Below the pieces are notes generated by a model. That model ran no database searches and was not told where the DNA came from. It saw only the letters and a list, made by a program, of their open reading frames with translations. Position numbers and translations under genes: made by a program. Shown here one piece after another: positions 38,997-48,703 of a stretch of DNA of 64,000 nucleotides; the stretch's first letter is position 1; the number at the start of each line of letters is the position of its first letter. The stretch is from Bradyrhizobium betae (GTDB lineage Bacteria > Pseudomonadota > Alphaproteobacteria > Rhizobiales > Xanthobacteraceae), in the NCBI RefSeq assembly GCF_008932115.1, contig NZ_CP044543.1, positions 744,001-808,000 of the forward strand, given 5' to 3'.

Positions 38997-40003
38997 GCGG
39001 ACGCCCCGACATTCGCGGCCATTGAGACATCGGTGCGCACGCAGCGCACGCCATGCCCGGCTCCGACCTCGACCACCGCCGGCAGCGCCGCGCGGCACTT
39101 GTCCTCGACCAGCGGGCAACGATCGCCGAACGTGCAACCGGCCGGCAGGTCGGCAAGCTCCGGCACCGTGCCCGAAATCGTCGTCAGTCGCGTCCCCTTG
39201 CGCGCACCGAGTTTTGGGCGGGCGCGGAACAGGCCTTGGGTATAGGGATGGCCCATGCGGCGAAACACCTCGTCGGTCGGCCCGCTCTCGACCACCGTCC
39301 CGCCATACATCACCATCATGCGCTGCACGTTCTCGGCGATGACGCCGAGGTCGTGCGAGATCAGGATCATCGACATGCCGCGCTCCTCGACAAGATCGGC
39401 GATCAGATCGAGGATCTGGCCCTGGATGGTGACGTCGAGCGCCGTGGTCGGCTCGTCCGCGATCAGGAGGTCCGGCTCGCAGGCGAGTGCCATCGCGATA
39501 GTGACGCGCTGGCGCTGGCCGCCGGAAAACTGGTGCGGATAGGCATCGATCCGCCTGGCCGGATCGGGCAGTCCGACCCGGTCGAGCAAGGCGATCGCTT
39601 CCCGCCGCGCCTGCGCTGCCGAATATCTCTTGTGACGCCGCAGCGGCTCGGCGACCTGATGGCCGATCGTGTGCATCGGATTGAGCGCGGTCATCGGCTC
39701 CTGGAAGATCATGCTGATGCGATTGCCGCGCAGCTTGCAATAATCCGCATCGGGCAAACCGGCGAGCTCGCTGCCGTCCAACTTGATGCTGCCGGTGACG
39801 ACCGCGCTATCCGGCAACAGCCCCATCAGCGACAGCGCCGTCACCGACTTGCCACAACCGGATTCGCCGACGAGCCCGAGCGTCTCGCCGCGCCTGAGTG
39901 CAAAGCTGACGCCGCGCACCGCCTGCGCCGGCCCGCGGCTGGTATTGAGGCGCACGCCGAGATTGTCGACGGCGATCAGCGGCGCAGCTTCGTGTGCAGC
40001 CAT
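38993..40003 (-). CDS. oligopeptide/dipeptide ABC transporter ATP-binding protein (DppD-like)
   Basis: 336-residue partner ATPase. Walker A is [17 protein letters not shown], the Q-loop [12 protein letters not shown], the signature [17 protein letters not shown], Walker [21 protein letters not shown] and the H-loop [11 protein letters not shown]. The C-terminal [14 protein letters not shown] block is the typical family extension. It begins 2 bases after the DppC stop and is coupled to dppF by an ATGA overlap. Confidence 0.93.
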   Translation of the reverse strand: MAAHEAAPLIAVDNLGVRLNTSRGPAQAVRGVSFALRRGETLGLVGESGCGKSVTALSLMGLLPDSAVVTGSIKLDGSELAGLPDADYCKLRGNRISMIFQEPMTALNPMHTIGHQVAEPLRRHKRYSAAQARREAIALLDRVGLPDPARRIDAYPHQFSGGQRQRVTIAMALACEPDLLIADEPTTALDVTIQGQILDLIADLVEERGMSMILISHDLGVIAENVQRMMVMYGGTVVESGPTDEVFRRMGHPYTQGLFRARPKLGARKGTRLTTISGTVPELADLPAGCTFGDRCPLVEDKCRAALPAVVEVGAGHGVRCVRTDVSMAANVGASA

Positions 40004-40005
40004 CG

Positions 40006-40899
40006 TCAGCGCTCCCGCGCCAGTCTGGGATCGAGCAGGTCGCGCAGGCCGTCGCCGAGCAGATTGAGACCGAGCACCGCGATGGCGATCGCAGCACCCG
40101 GATAGACCGCGAGCATCGGCGACTGGAACAGCAGCGTCTGCGCGTCGTTCAGCATCCGGCCCCAGGATGGTTGCGGCGGCTGCGTGCCGAGGCCGAGATA
40201 AGACAGCGCGGCTTCGGCGAGGATGGCGAGCGCGAACTGGATGGTGACCTGCACGATCAGGATCGACAGGATGTTGGGCAGCACGTGCTCGATGGTGATG
40301 CGGAACTTGCCCTTTCCCGACGCGCGCGCAGCCAGCACGAATTCGCGCGCCCAGATCGCGTTGGCGGAGCCGCGCGTCAGCCGGGTCAGCGTCGGGATCT
40401 GGAAAATGCCGATCGCGACGATCGAGGTCACCATGCCCGGTCCCACGACCGCGGCGAGCATGATGGCGGAGAGCACGGCCGGAAACGCGAAGGCGAAGTC
40501 GGAGAACCGCATGATGATCTCTTCAGTCCAGCCGCGCCGGGCCGACGCGATCAGGCCGAGGCAGACGCCGAAGGTGAGACCGATGCTCACCGCGATGACG
40601 CCGACCAGGATGGTCGAGCGCGCGCCCGCGAGCAGCAGCGAGACGATGTCGCGGCCGAAGGAATCGGTGCCTAGCCAATGCGCGGCCGACGGCGGCCGCA
40701 GTTTCGCGGCGATGTCGATCTCGTAAGGCGACCACGGCGTCCACACCAGCGAGAGCAGCGCCGAGGCAAGCACGATGAGGCTGAGCGCTCCGCCCAGCAC
40801 CAAGCTGCGGTGGCGCAGCGCGCGGGCCCAGAAGGTCCGCGCCGACAACCGGCGCACCACGACCGGCGCATCAACCGAACTGGTCAGGGGCGCGCTCAC
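40006..40899 (-). CDS. ABC transporter permease (DppC-like)
   Basis: 297 residues. The start is a GTG whose first bases overlap the dppB stop (GTGA); upstream in-frame codons belong to dppB DNA read in another frame. An N-terminal cytoplasmic tail and one helix precede the family block HWLGTDSFGRDIVSLLLAGA. The EAA loop lies in REFVLAARASGKGKFRITIE, followed by HVLPNILSILIV. The end, ALSYLGLGTQPPQPSWGRML, is canonical for DppC/OppC permeases. Confidence 0.92.
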   Translation of the reverse strand: MSAPLTSSVDAPVVVRRLSARTFWARALRHRSLVLGGALSLIVLASALLSLVWTPWSPYEIDIAAKLRPPSAAHWLGTDSFGRDIVSLLLAGARSTILVGVIAVSIGLTFGVCLGLIASARRGWTEEIIMRFSDFAFAFPAVLSAIMLAAVVGPGMVTSIVAIGIFQIPTLTRLTRGSANAIWAREFVLAARASGKGKFRITIEHVLPNILSILIVQVTIQFALAILAEAALSYLGLGTQPPQPSWGRMLNDAQTLLFQSPMLAVYPGAAIAIAVLGLNLLGDGLRDLLDPRLARER

Positions 40900-41846
40900 A
40901 AATCGTGGACCTTGATGCGGGGATCGATAAAGGCGTAGAGCACGTCGACCACGAAATTGACGATGACGACCATCGCGGCCAGCAGCATCACGCAGTTGCG
41001 CACGACGATGAGGTCGCGATTGGCGATCGACTGGAAGATCAGGCGGCCGAGCCCCGGCAGGTAGAACACGTTCTCGATCACGATGGTGCCGGCGAGCAGA
41101 TTGGCGAATTGCAGCCCCATCACCGTCATCACGGGAATCATGGCGTTGCGCAGCACGTGGCTCCACAGCACCTCGCGCTTGCCGAGCCCCTTCGCGCGTG
41201 CGGTGCGAACGAAGTCTTCGCGCAGCACTTCGAGGACCGCCGAGCGCGTGACACGCGCGAGGATCGCAGCCTGCACCACGGCGAGCGAGACCGCCGGCAG
41301 CAACAGCGACTTGATCCCCAGCCAGATGCCGTCCTCCCAGCCGGGAAAGCCGCCCGCGGACAACCATTGCAGCCGCACCGAGAACAACAGCACGAGGAGA
41401 ATCGCGAACCAGAAGTTCGGCAGGGCGATGCCGATTTGCGTCAGCGACATCACGCCGACATCGCCGAGCTTGTTGTGGTTGGCGGCGGTGTAGATGCCGG
41501 CCGACAGCGCCAGCGTCACCGTGATCAGCATGGACATGATCGCGAGCGGAATGGTCAGCACCAGCCGTTCCGCGATCAGGCTGCCGACCGGGGTGCCATA
41601 GACATAGCTGTTGCCGAGATCGCCGATCAGCAGTCCCTTGATCCATTGCAGATAGCGAACCGCCAGCGGCTGGTCGAGCCCGAGCTTGACCGTGAGCGCG
41701 CGGACCGCGTCCGCCGAGGCGTCGGCTCCCATCAGCATCTGCGCGGCATTGCCCGGAAGTGCGTCCAGCACCAGGAAAATGATCACGGATGCGCCGACCA
41801 GCGTCGCCAGCAAGGTCAGGACACGTCGGAGGACAAAGACGCTCAT
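40896..41846 (-). CDS. ABC transporter permease (DppB-like)
   Basis: 316 residues, six predicted transmembrane helices. It starts with the typical VLRRVLTLLATLVGASVIIF helix and FLVLDALPGNAAQML. The EAA-loop region is DFVRTARAKGLGKREVLWSH, followed by VLRNAMIPVMTVMG, and the protein ends in DVLYAFIDPRIK. It lies 84 bases downstream of the second amidase gene, so the amidase and the transporter are likely one transcript. Confidence 0.93.
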   Translation of the reverse strand: MSVFVLRRVLTLLATLVGASVIIFLVLDALPGNAAQMLMGADASADAVRALTVKLGLDQPLAVRYLQWIKGLLIGDLGNSYVYGTPVGSLIAERLVLTIPLAIMSMLITVTLALSAGIYTAANHNKLGDVGVMSLTQIGIALPNFWFAILLVLLFSVRLQWLSAGGFPGWEDGIWLGIKSLLLPAVSLAVVQAAILARVTRSAVLEVLREDFVRTARAKGLGKREVLWSHVLRNAMIPVMTVMGLQFANLLAGTIVIENVFYLPGLGRLIFQSIANRDLIVVRNCVMLLAAMVVIVNFVVDVLYAFIDPRIKVHDL

Positions 41847-41930
41847 GCGTGCTCAGGTTCGGGGCTCATCGGCGGCACGATCAACATGTCCGGCCGCCGG
41901 ACGCAAGCCCTTTGCAGCGCGCGCATCCGT

Positions 41931-43352
41931 TCAGCCGGGCCGGCGCGACAGAAGATCGTGCGAAGCCTCGAACAGCGCGCTGGCGCGCAGCAATTCCGCG
42001 TCGGCACGGAAGCGGCCGACGAGCTGGAGTCCGATCGGCAGGCCGTCGCTGCCGAAGCCGCAGGGCAGACTGATCGCGGGGTGGCCGGTCATGTTGAACG
42101 GCATGGTCCAGGGGAACCAGTGCGGCCGGACGCTGTCGAAATGCGCCCCGTCGATCTCGATGGTACCGAACAGGTCCTGGTCGATCGGCAGCGCGGTGCG
42201 GGTGATGGTCGGCATCGCCAAGAGATGCCCGCGCGCAAGCAGGGATTGCACGCGGCGGAACAGCGCGGTGCGCGCGAACATCGCCTCCTGATAGGCAACG
42301 CCGCTGACATTGGTGGCGAGCGCGACCTGCTTGACGAAGGCCTCGCTGAGGACGTCGCCATGCTCGGCAACCAGTTTGGCGAAGCGCGTGCGCCAGACGG
42401 TGTGATTGATCGCGCGCCAGATCGGCTCGACGTCAAACCCCTCGCCGGAAAATTCCTCGAGCTCGGCCCCGAGGCTTGCCAGCCGGTCGAGGCTCGCCTT
42501 GAAGCTGGCCGCGACATCGGCGGACACCGGCCGTCCGGGAGGCGAAGCGCAGAACAGGATCTTTTGCCCGCGCAGATCGCCGCGCGGGGCGGCCGTGCCG
42601 ATGAAATCGGGCACGGGGACACCGATCGACCAGGGATCGCAGGAATCCTCGCCGGCCATGGCCTGCATCATCAGGGCGGTGTCGGCGACATCGCGCGTCA
42701 TCGGCGTGACGTAGGTCTGGTTACCGAACGCATCGAGCGCCTGGCTATGTGCGATCACGCCATTGCTCTGCTTCAGCCCGACCACGCCGTTGCAGGCGGC
42801 CGGAATGCGGGTCGAGCCGCCGCCATCGGTCGCGATCGCCAGCGGCGCGATGCCGCTCGCGACGGCCACCGCCGCGCCGCCGCTGGAACCGCCGGAGGAG
42901 CGCCGCGCGTCCCACGCGTTGCGGGTCCGGCCGAACAGTGGTGAATCGGTCAGGCATTTGCTGCCGAACTCGGGCGTCGTGGTCTTGCCGATCAGGATCG
43001 CGCCTGCCGCGCGCAGCTTGGCGACCGCGACGGCGTCCTCGGTCGGCACATTGTCCTTGTAGGGAACGGCGCCGAACGTGGTCTTCACGCCGCGCGTGTT
43101 GACGATGTCCTTCACCGTGACGGGGATGCCGTGCAACAGGCCCAGCGGCTCGCCCGCCATAAGCTTGCGCTCGGCGGAGCGTGCCTGCTCCATCGCCTCC
43201 TCGCCGCAGAGCGTGATGAAACAGTTCAGCTTGGGCTGGAGCGCCTCGGCGCGCGCGAGGACGGCCCGCGTGACCTCGACCGGGGAGATCTTCTTGCCAT
43301 TGATGCGCTCGCGCAGCTCGACGGCGGACAGGAAACAGAGATCGGTGCTCAT
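41931..43352 (-). CDS. amidase (amidase-signature family, AtzF/GatA-like fold)
   Basis: 473-residue amidohydrolase with the full Ser-cisSer-Lys triad: Lys in GIPVTVKDIVNTRG, the Ser pair in RRSSGGSSGGAAVAVASG, and the catalytic Ser in DGGGSTRIPAACNGVVGLK. The end, ISLPCGFGSDGLPIGLQLVG, is the common C-terminal block. It heads the dppBCDF(A) transcription unit, which suggests that an amide-bearing compound is imported and then hydrolysed. It is unlikely to be the tRNA amidotransferase GatA because gatB and gatC are absent. Confidence 0.88.
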   Translation of the reverse strand: MSTDLCFLSAVELRERINGKKISPVEVTRAVLARAEALQPKLNCFITLCGEEAMEQARSAERKLMAGEPLGLLHGIPVTVKDIVNTRGVKTTFGAVPYKDNVPTEDAVAVAKLRAAGAILIGKTTTPEFGSKCLTDSPLFGRTRNAWDARRSSGGSSGGAAVAVASGIAPLAIATDGGGSTRIPAACNGVVGLKQSNGVIAHSQALDAFGNQTYVTPMTRDVADTALMMQAMAGEDSCDPWSIGVPVPDFIGTAAPRGDLRGQKILFCASPPGRPVSADVAASFKASLDRLASLGAELEEFSGEGFDVEPIWRAINHTVWRTRFAKLVAEHGDVLSEAFVKQVALATNVSGVAYQEAMFARTALFRRVQSLLARGHLLAMPTITRTALPIDQDLFGTIEIDGAHFDSVRPHWFPWTMPFNMTGHPAISLPCGFGSDGLPIGLQLVGRFRADAELLRASALFEASHDLLSRRPG

Positions 43353-43471
43353 GGATGGACGGGCTCGCGTCGGGACGCGCGGACCTTGCCAGCGCGCACC
43401 TCACCTGTCCATTTCGGCTGACGCATGGCCGCAGTCCGCCGGGACATCTCGGAGAATGCCTGGACGGCCTG

Positions 43472-44407
43472 CTACCAGCTTGAACTCACCTCGTGGCTCC
43501 AGGGCGGATCGGCGCCCGGACGGGTGCAGGTGATGCCGGCGCAATTGGCGGCAAAGGCCAGCGCGCGACGGAGTTCGTCGATGCCGATGTCCTTGAGCCG
43601 TTGCCGGGCGAGCCGCCCCTGCTTGTGCAGGGCAAACAGCAACGCCGCCTGAAAACTGTCGCCGGCGCCGATGGTATCGGCAACCGCGACCTTCGGCGCG
43701 GGAACTTCGACCTGCCCTGCCTTGGCGTGCCACGCGATCGCACCGTCGCTGCCGCGGGTGATGACGACGAGGCTGGTGCCTTGCCCGAGCAGCGCGCTCG
43801 CGCGTTGCTCGTAAGGCTCGGTTCCAAAGAGATAGGCGAAGTCGACGTCCGACATCTTGATGAGATCGGCGGCCTCGGCGAACTCGGCCATGCGCGCGAG
43901 ATAAGCCGGCTTGTCCTTGACCAGATTGGGGCGGCAATTCGGATCGAAGCAGATCGTCGACGACGCCTGCGCATCCGCGACCAGCGCCTTCGTCTCGGCC
44001 GCGCCTTGATCATTGACCAACGTGGTCGAGCCGAAATGGACGGCTTCGCCATCTGCAAATGGTACTGTCCCTCGCCGGTACGTCCAGTTCCGGGCCGCGG
44101 TCGCCTCGTCGTAGAAGGCGTAGTTCGACTCGCCCGCAACGATGCGAACGAAAGCCAGCGTGGTCTGGTGATCGCTGCGGGTGGCGAGACCGAGCTCCAC
44201 GTTGGAGGCTGCGGCGTGGTCTGCGATCATCCGCCCGAACAAGTCGGTCGAGATGCCGCCGACGAAACCGGTCGGCGCACCCAGCCGCGCCATGCCGATC
44301 GCGACGTTGAGGCAGGAACCACCAACCGCGGGCATCACGGCCTCACGCCCGTCGGCGTTTCGCGTCGGCACGAAATCGATCAGCGCATCGCCGCAGGATA
44401 TCAGCAT
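43472..44407 (-). CDS. PfkB-family carbohydrate kinase (fructokinase-like)
   Basis: 311 residues from the ATG at 44407; a TTG 12 codons upstream is in frame but less likely. The ribokinase-fold landmarks are complete: LISCGDALIDFVPT at the start, the GG motif PAVGGSCLNVAIGMARLGAP, and the anion-hole/catalytic DTIGAGDSFQAALLFAL with the catalytic Asp. It most resembles ATP-dependent fructokinases, but the exact sugar cannot be fixed from sequence. It lies alone between the amidase operon and the nor operon, on the same strand as both. Confidence 0.88.
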   Translation of the reverse strand: MLISCGDALIDFVPTRNADGREAVMPAVGGSCLNVAIGMARLGAPTGFVGGISTDLFGRMIADHAAASNVELGLATRSDHQTTLAFVRIVAGESNYAFYDEATAARNWTYRRGTVPFADGEAVHFGSTTLVNDQGAAETKALVADAQASSTICFDPNCRPNLVKDKPAYLARMAEFAEAADLIKMSDVDFAYLFGTEPYEQRASALLGQGTSLVVITRGSDGAIAWHAKAGQVEVPAPKVAVADTIGAGDSFQAALLFALHKQGRLARQRLKDIGIDELRRALAFAANCAGITCTRPGADPPWSHEVSSSW

Positions 44408-44502
44408 GTGGTCTCGCCGGAGTCGGCGCGAACCTACCAGCAAGTGCCGCCACCATCTACCCGCACGATACGACTGGCCGCCAGGCCCGCGGCCTTTGCC
44501 AT

Positions 44503-46422
44503 TCAGTGAGCGACCTGCCTGTAGATCGCCGGCAGCGCAGCAGGCAGCCGGCGGATGTTGCCGACGATGGCGTAGCCGCTGCGGCCGAACAGCGTCGGAA
44601 AGTAGGACTGCGCCGCGGCATCGACGGTGACGCCGAAGACCGCGATGCCGAGCCGCCGCGCCTGATGCACGGATTTGCGGGTGTCCTCGACCGCGAACCG
44701 CCCCTCGTAGTGATCGACATCGTTCGGCTTGCCGTCGGTGAGAACCAGCAGCAATTTCTTGCGCTGCGGCTGGCGCGCGAGCTCGGCCGTCGCGTGGCGC
44801 ACCGCCGCGCCGATCCGCGTGTAGTAGCCCGGCCTGAGCGCGCCGATCCGGCGCTCCACCGCCCCGCTCATCGGCTCGCCGAACGCCTTGACGGTCTCGA
44901 GCCGCACCCAGGAGCGCCGGCGCGAGGTGAAGGTCAGGATGCTATGGTGATCGCCGCAAGCCGAGAGCCCGTGCGCGAGCACGAGGAGCGCCTCCTTCTC
45001 GACATCGAGCACGCGATAGCCATCGACCCAGGCGTCGGTCGAGAGCGAGACGTCGACGAGCAGCGTCACGGCCAGATCGTGCCCCTGCGGCCGCATCGCC
45101 ATGTGGACGCGATCGAGACCCGCACCATTGCCGCCAGCGCGAAGATCGCAGCGTGCGCGCACGAGGGCATCGAGGTCGAGGTCATGCCCGTCGGCCTGGG
45201 CACGCATCAATTCGTGACGCGGCCGCAGGATCTCGAAACGGCGGCGCACCTGCCGGATGTGCCTGCGCATGGTCTCGTCCGGCGTCCAGCTCTCGCCCAG
45301 CTCGGAGGCTGGCGCTGCGAGGACGCGGCAATGATCGGGCAGATAGGCGCCGGTGCGGTAATCCCATTCGGGATAGGCCAGGTCCGCGTTCAATCGCGAG
45401 GCATCGAGCGCTTGAGGCGGCAGATCGAGATCGAATTTGAGCCGGCTCGCCGGCTTGCCGCTGCGGCGGGTGAGCGTGATCTCCTCGAGATCGTCGGCCG
45501 CCTTCTGCGCGTCCTCGTCATCGCTGTCGTCGGCGGGACGGTCGACATTGACCATCTCTGCCATCGCCAGGATCTTTTCGAACCGGTTGAGCACGAACGG
45601 GTCGCGGCGATTGGCACCGTCCTCGCGCTCACGGACGGCGAAACGTTTGCGATCGTCCGAGGCCGCAGGCGCAGCGGCCGGGGCGCACTCATCGTCCCCG
45701 GCATGTAGCGGCGAGAGCTCGCGCGTCCAGCAATCGCCCCAGAGCGGGCACGGCAGGATCGAACGATAGCCGGGCGGCGCCTTGTCCGGCAGCGGCCCCG
45801 TCCCCATCATCGCCGGCCACAGCTGGCCCGCGGGCGGCGTATCGGCACCGAGCAGAGCGAGCACGATCTGCTCCACATCCTGCTCGATGCGCGGCAACGG
45901 GCGGTGCGGCCGCGCCATGGCGGTCGCCGCCGCCAGCTGCGCATAGTCGTCGGCAAGACCTGGACATTGGGTCAGCACGAGGACCGCGATTTCGCTCGCA
46001 CGCCGCAACATCAGCAAATCCCGCCGCAGCGGATCGGCCTCCTCGATCGCCTCGGCGGGCGCGAATGCGAACCACGCAGCGAGCCATCGGTACAGCGCGG
46101 CGTTGAGCCCGCGGTCGGCAAAGATCGCAATGCTGTCGGGCAGAAAGATCGTCGCGGCATCGCGCCCCGGCTGATCGACGCGCTCGTCGCCGAGCCCGAT
46201 GCGCTGCCGCCATCCGAGCCGGTGGCCGGTCCGGCGGGCACTGGCGCTCGCGATCTGAACGCCGCTCTCACCACCGAACGCGCGGAACATGATCGCGATC
46301 CGGTTGCGCATGTCCGCAAGTGACACCGCGTGCTCGGCATGGACCGGATAGCTGGCGGTACCCCCGACCAGACGATGCCAAGCGCGACCGACGGTTTCTT
46401 CAAGCTCGAGGAAATCGAGCAT
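44503..46422 (-). CDS. norD: nitric oxide reductase activation protein NorD
   Basis: 639-residue protein with a C-terminal von Willebrand factor A domain. The MIDAS motif is DVSLSTDAW, and the domain ends with LLVLTDGKPNDVDHYEGRFA. The N-terminal half is poorly conserved and acidic in the middle. With the MoxR-type ATPase NorQ it inserts or activates the non-haem iron of NorB. It follows norQ after 10 bases. The ATG at 46422 is preferred over the adjacent GTG because GAGG sits at normal spacing. Confidence 0.92.
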   Translation of the reverse strand: MLDFLELEETVGRAWHRLVGGTASYPVHAEHAVSLADMRNRIAIMFRAFGGESGVQIASASARRTGHRLGWRQRIGLGDERVDQPGRDAATIFLPDSIAIFADRGLNAALYRWLAAWFAFAPAEAIEEADPLRRDLLMLRRASEIAVLVLTQCPGLADDYAQLAAATAMARPHRPLPRIEQDVEQIVLALLGADTPPAGQLWPAMMGTGPLPDKAPPGYRSILPCPLWGDCWTRELSPLHAGDDECAPAAAPAASDDRKRFAVREREDGANRRDPFVLNRFEKILAMAEMVNVDRPADDSDDEDAQKAADDLEEITLTRRSGKPASRLKFDLDLPPQALDASRLNADLAYPEWDYRTGAYLPDHCRVLAAPASELGESWTPDETMRRHIRQVRRRFEILRPRHELMRAQADGHDLDLDALVRARCDLRAGGNGAGLDRVHMAMRPQGHDLAVTLLVDVSLSTDAWVDGYRVLDVEKEALLVLAHGLSACGDHHSILTFTSRRRSWVRLETVKAFGEPMSGAVERRIGALRPGYYTRIGAAVRHATAELARQPQRKKLLLVLTDGKPNDVDHYEGRFAVEDTRKSVHQARRLGIAVFGVTVDAAAQSYFPTLFGRSGYAIVGNIRRLPAALPAIYRQVAH

Positions 46423-46432
46423 CACGCCACCC

Positions 46433-47245
46433 TCAGGAGATCACGGCACGCGCGACGTCGAGCAGCGCTGCCTTGACGTCGGCGTCATCCGTCAGCGGCT
46501 CGATCATGCCGGCGAGCACGGCATCGGCAATCGACGCGCCTGCGGCGATCAGGGTGGCGCAATAGACGACGAGACGGGTCGAAACGCCCTCCTCGAGATC
46601 GTGCCCCTTCAGCGCGCGCAGACGACCGGCCAGCAGGACCAGCGGCCGCACATAGTCGGGCGCAAGCCCGCTTTCGGCCGCGACCACCGCGATCTCCTGC
46701 TCCGGCGGCAGGAAGCCGAACTCGATGGCGACGAAGCGTTGCCGGGTCGACGGCTTCAGCGCCTTGAGCAGCGTCTGGTAGCCGGGATTGTAGGACACAA
46801 CGAGCATGAATCGCTCCGGCGCGGCGAGTTCCTCGCCGGTGCGCTCCAGCGGCAGGATGCGGCGGTCGTCGGTCAGCGGATGCAGTACCACCGTGACGTC
46901 CTTGCGGGCCTCCACGACTTCGTCGAGATAGCAGATGCCGCCTTCCCTCACCGCGCGCGTCAGCGGACCGTCGGCCCATACCGTATCGCCGCCCTTCAGC
47001 AGATAGCGGCCGGTGAGATCGGCCGCAGTGAGATCGTCGTGACAGGCGACGGTGTGCAGCGGCAATCCCAACCGCGCCGCCATATGCGCGACGAAGCGCG
47101 TCTTGCCACAGCCGGTCGGCCCCTTGAGCAGGATCGGCAATTGATGCCGCCAGGCGTGCTCGAACAGCGCGCATTCGTTGCCGCTTGCGACATAGGCCGG
47201 CAGCGTGGGCGCGGGCGCCGCCAGGGCGTGGAGTGTTGCGTTCAT
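46433..47245 (-). CDS. norQ: AAA+ MoxR-type ATPase NorQ
   Basis: 270-residue CbbQ/NirQ/NorQ ATPase. Walker A is LLKGPTGCGKTRFVAHM, Walker B GICYLDEVVEARKD, and sensor-1 is in FMLVVSYNPGYQ. The pre-sensor block VACHDDLTAADLTGRYLLKG is typical. The ATG at 47245 sits 7 bases after GGAG; another in-frame ATG two codons upstream is too close to that site. It works with NorD to mature NO reductase. A strong hairpin separates it from norB. Confidence 0.93.
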   Translation of the reverse strand: MNATLHALAAPAPTLPAYVASGNECALFEHAWRHQLPILLKGPTGCGKTRFVAHMAARLGLPLHTVACHDDLTAADLTGRYLLKGGDTVWADGPLTRAVREGGICYLDEVVEARKDVTVVLHPLTDDRRILPLERTGEELAAPERFMLVVSYNPGYQTLLKALKPSTRQRFVAIEFGFLPPEQEIAVVAAESGLAPDYVRPLVLLAGRLRALKGHDLEEGVSTRLVVYCATLIAAGASIADAVLAGMIEPLTDDADVKAALLDVARAVIS

Positions 47246-47273
47246 GATCATTCTCCGAAAGATCGGTTTGAAA

Positions 47274-47298
47274 GGCGGCCGCGACGTTCGCGGCCGCC
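47274..47298 (-). terminator. perfect GC-rich hairpin between norB and norQ
   Basis: GGCGGCCGCGA-ACG-TCGCGGCCGCC on the minus strand is an 11-bp perfect stem with a 3-base loop, followed by TTTC. It lies 8 bases after the norB stop. The T tract is short, so it probably gives partial termination or protects the 3' end of norCB mRNA, lowering norQD relative to the structural genes. Confidence 0.7.
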
Positions 47299-47305
47299 TT
47301 CGCGT

Positions 47306-48652
47306 TCACTCGGCAGGCTGCAAAGCAGCCGGGATCGTCGCCTGCCTCTCGCGGCCCGGTACCAGCACCGCCCAGACGAACATCAGCGCGGAAATCGCGA
47401 CGAACACGCCGGAGCCGAGCCGGACCCAGTAGAACATCGCCAGTTGGTCCTGCACGTCCATGTAGCTCTGGCCAAGCACGCGCTGGAGATGGACCTGGAC
47501 CACCCCGGCGAAGGTCAGCGCGAACGTCATGGTCATCATGGCCGTGCACATGATCCAGAAGCTCGCCATCGAGAGCCACTGATTATAGGGCGCGCGTCCC
47601 TTGAGCTGCGGGATCGCATAGGCCATCACCGACAGGTTCAGCATCACATAGGCGCCGAAGAAGGCGAGATGGCCGTGCGCCGCAGTGACCTGGGTGCCGT
47701 GTGTATAGTAGTTCACCGAGGACAGCGTGTGCAGGAAGCCCCAGACGCCCGCGCCCAGGAACGCCATGACCGAGCAGCCGACCGACCACAGCAGCGCAGC
47801 GCGGTTCGGATGCTTGCGGCCGGCCTTCCAGGTCATCTGCACCGTGAAGATCACCATGGTGAAGAACGGCGCAACCTCGAGGGTGGAGAACAGCGAACCG
47901 ATCCACTGCCAGTAGCCGGGCGCGCCTATCCAGTAGAAATGATGGCCGGTGCCGAGGATGCCCGAGAACAGCGCAAGGCCGATGATCACGTAGAGCCACT
48001 TCTCGACGACCTCGCGGTCGATGCCGTTGAGCTTGATCATGAGATAGGCGAGCACGGAGGCCATGATCAGCTCCCAGACACCCTCGACCCAGAGATGGAC
48101 GACATACCACCAGTACATCTTGTCGACGGCGAGGTTCGCCGGATTGTAGAAGGCGAACAGGAAGAAGATCGCGACGCCCCACAGGCCGAATAGCAGGATG
48201 TTGGTGACCGTGGTCTTGCGCCCTTTGAGCGCCGTCATGGTGACGTTGAACAGGAACATCAGGCAGACGACGACGATGCCGACCTTGATGATGAAGGGCT
48301 GTTCGAGGAACTCACGTCCCTCGTGGTAGTGGAAGAGATAGCCGACCACGGCCACACCCGCGGCGCCGAAGAACATCCAGAACTGGATCTTCGCCAGCAG
48401 CGGGCTGTACAGCTCGGTCTCGGTTTCCTCGGGCAGCAGGAAGTAGGTGGCCCCCATGAAGCCGATCAGCGACCACACGATCAGCGCGTTGGTGTGGATC
48501 ATCCGGACGATGTTGAACGGGAGCAGCACCGACAGCGTATTGGGCAGGACGTAGATGGTCCCGGCGAGCAGGCCGAACAGGACCTGGGCCAGGAACAGGG
48601 TCAGCGCGCCGTAGAAGTACAGCATCGCGACTTTCTGGGTTTGGTATTTCAT
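47306..48652 (-). CDS. norB: nitric oxide reductase large subunit NorB (cNOR)
   Basis: 448-residue haem-copper-family membrane subunit that reduces 2 NO to N2O. From the chosen start (ATG at 48652; the upstream TTG is ignored), the expected haem and FeB ligands are all present: His53 in IVRMIHTNALIV, His186 with Glu190 and Glu194 in VVHLWVEGVWELI, His237-238 in GTGHHFYWIG, and His326/His328 in VTAAHGHLAFFG. There are about twelve transmembrane helices. It lacks the N-terminal quinol-oxidase extension of qNOR, consistent with the adjacent cytochrome subunit NorC. Confidence 0.96.
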   Translation of the reverse strand: MKYQTQKVAMLYFYGALTLFLAQVLFGLLAGTIYVLPNTLSVLLPFNIVRMIHTNALIVWSLIGFMGATYFLLPEETETELYSPLLAKIQFWMFFGAAGVAVVGYLFHYHEGREFLEQPFIIKVGIVVVCLMFLFNVTMTALKGRKTTVTNILLFGLWGVAIFFLFAFYNPANLAVDKMYWWYVVHLWVEGVWELIMASVLAYLMIKLNGIDREVVEKWLYVIIGLALFSGILGTGHHFYWIGAPGYWQWIGSLFSTLEVAPFFTMVIFTVQMTWKAGRKHPNRAALLWSVGCSVMAFLGAGVWGFLHTLSSVNYYTHGTQVTAAHGHLAFFGAYVMLNLSVMAYAIPQLKGRAPYNQWLSMASFWIMCTAMMTMTFALTFAGVVQVHLQRVLGQSYMDVQDQLAMFYWVRLGSGVFVAISALMFVWAVLVPGRERQATIPAALQPAE

Positions 48653-48703
48653 CTCGAGTTCTCTCTGTCTTGAAAGAGGCAAGGTCTTGAAGGAGGCAGG
48701 CCC

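Noticed and set aside
41931..43352. Reading the second amidase as GatA of the tRNA amidotransferase
   Set aside because: gatB and gatC are absent, and it lies in an operon with a peptide-type ABC importer.
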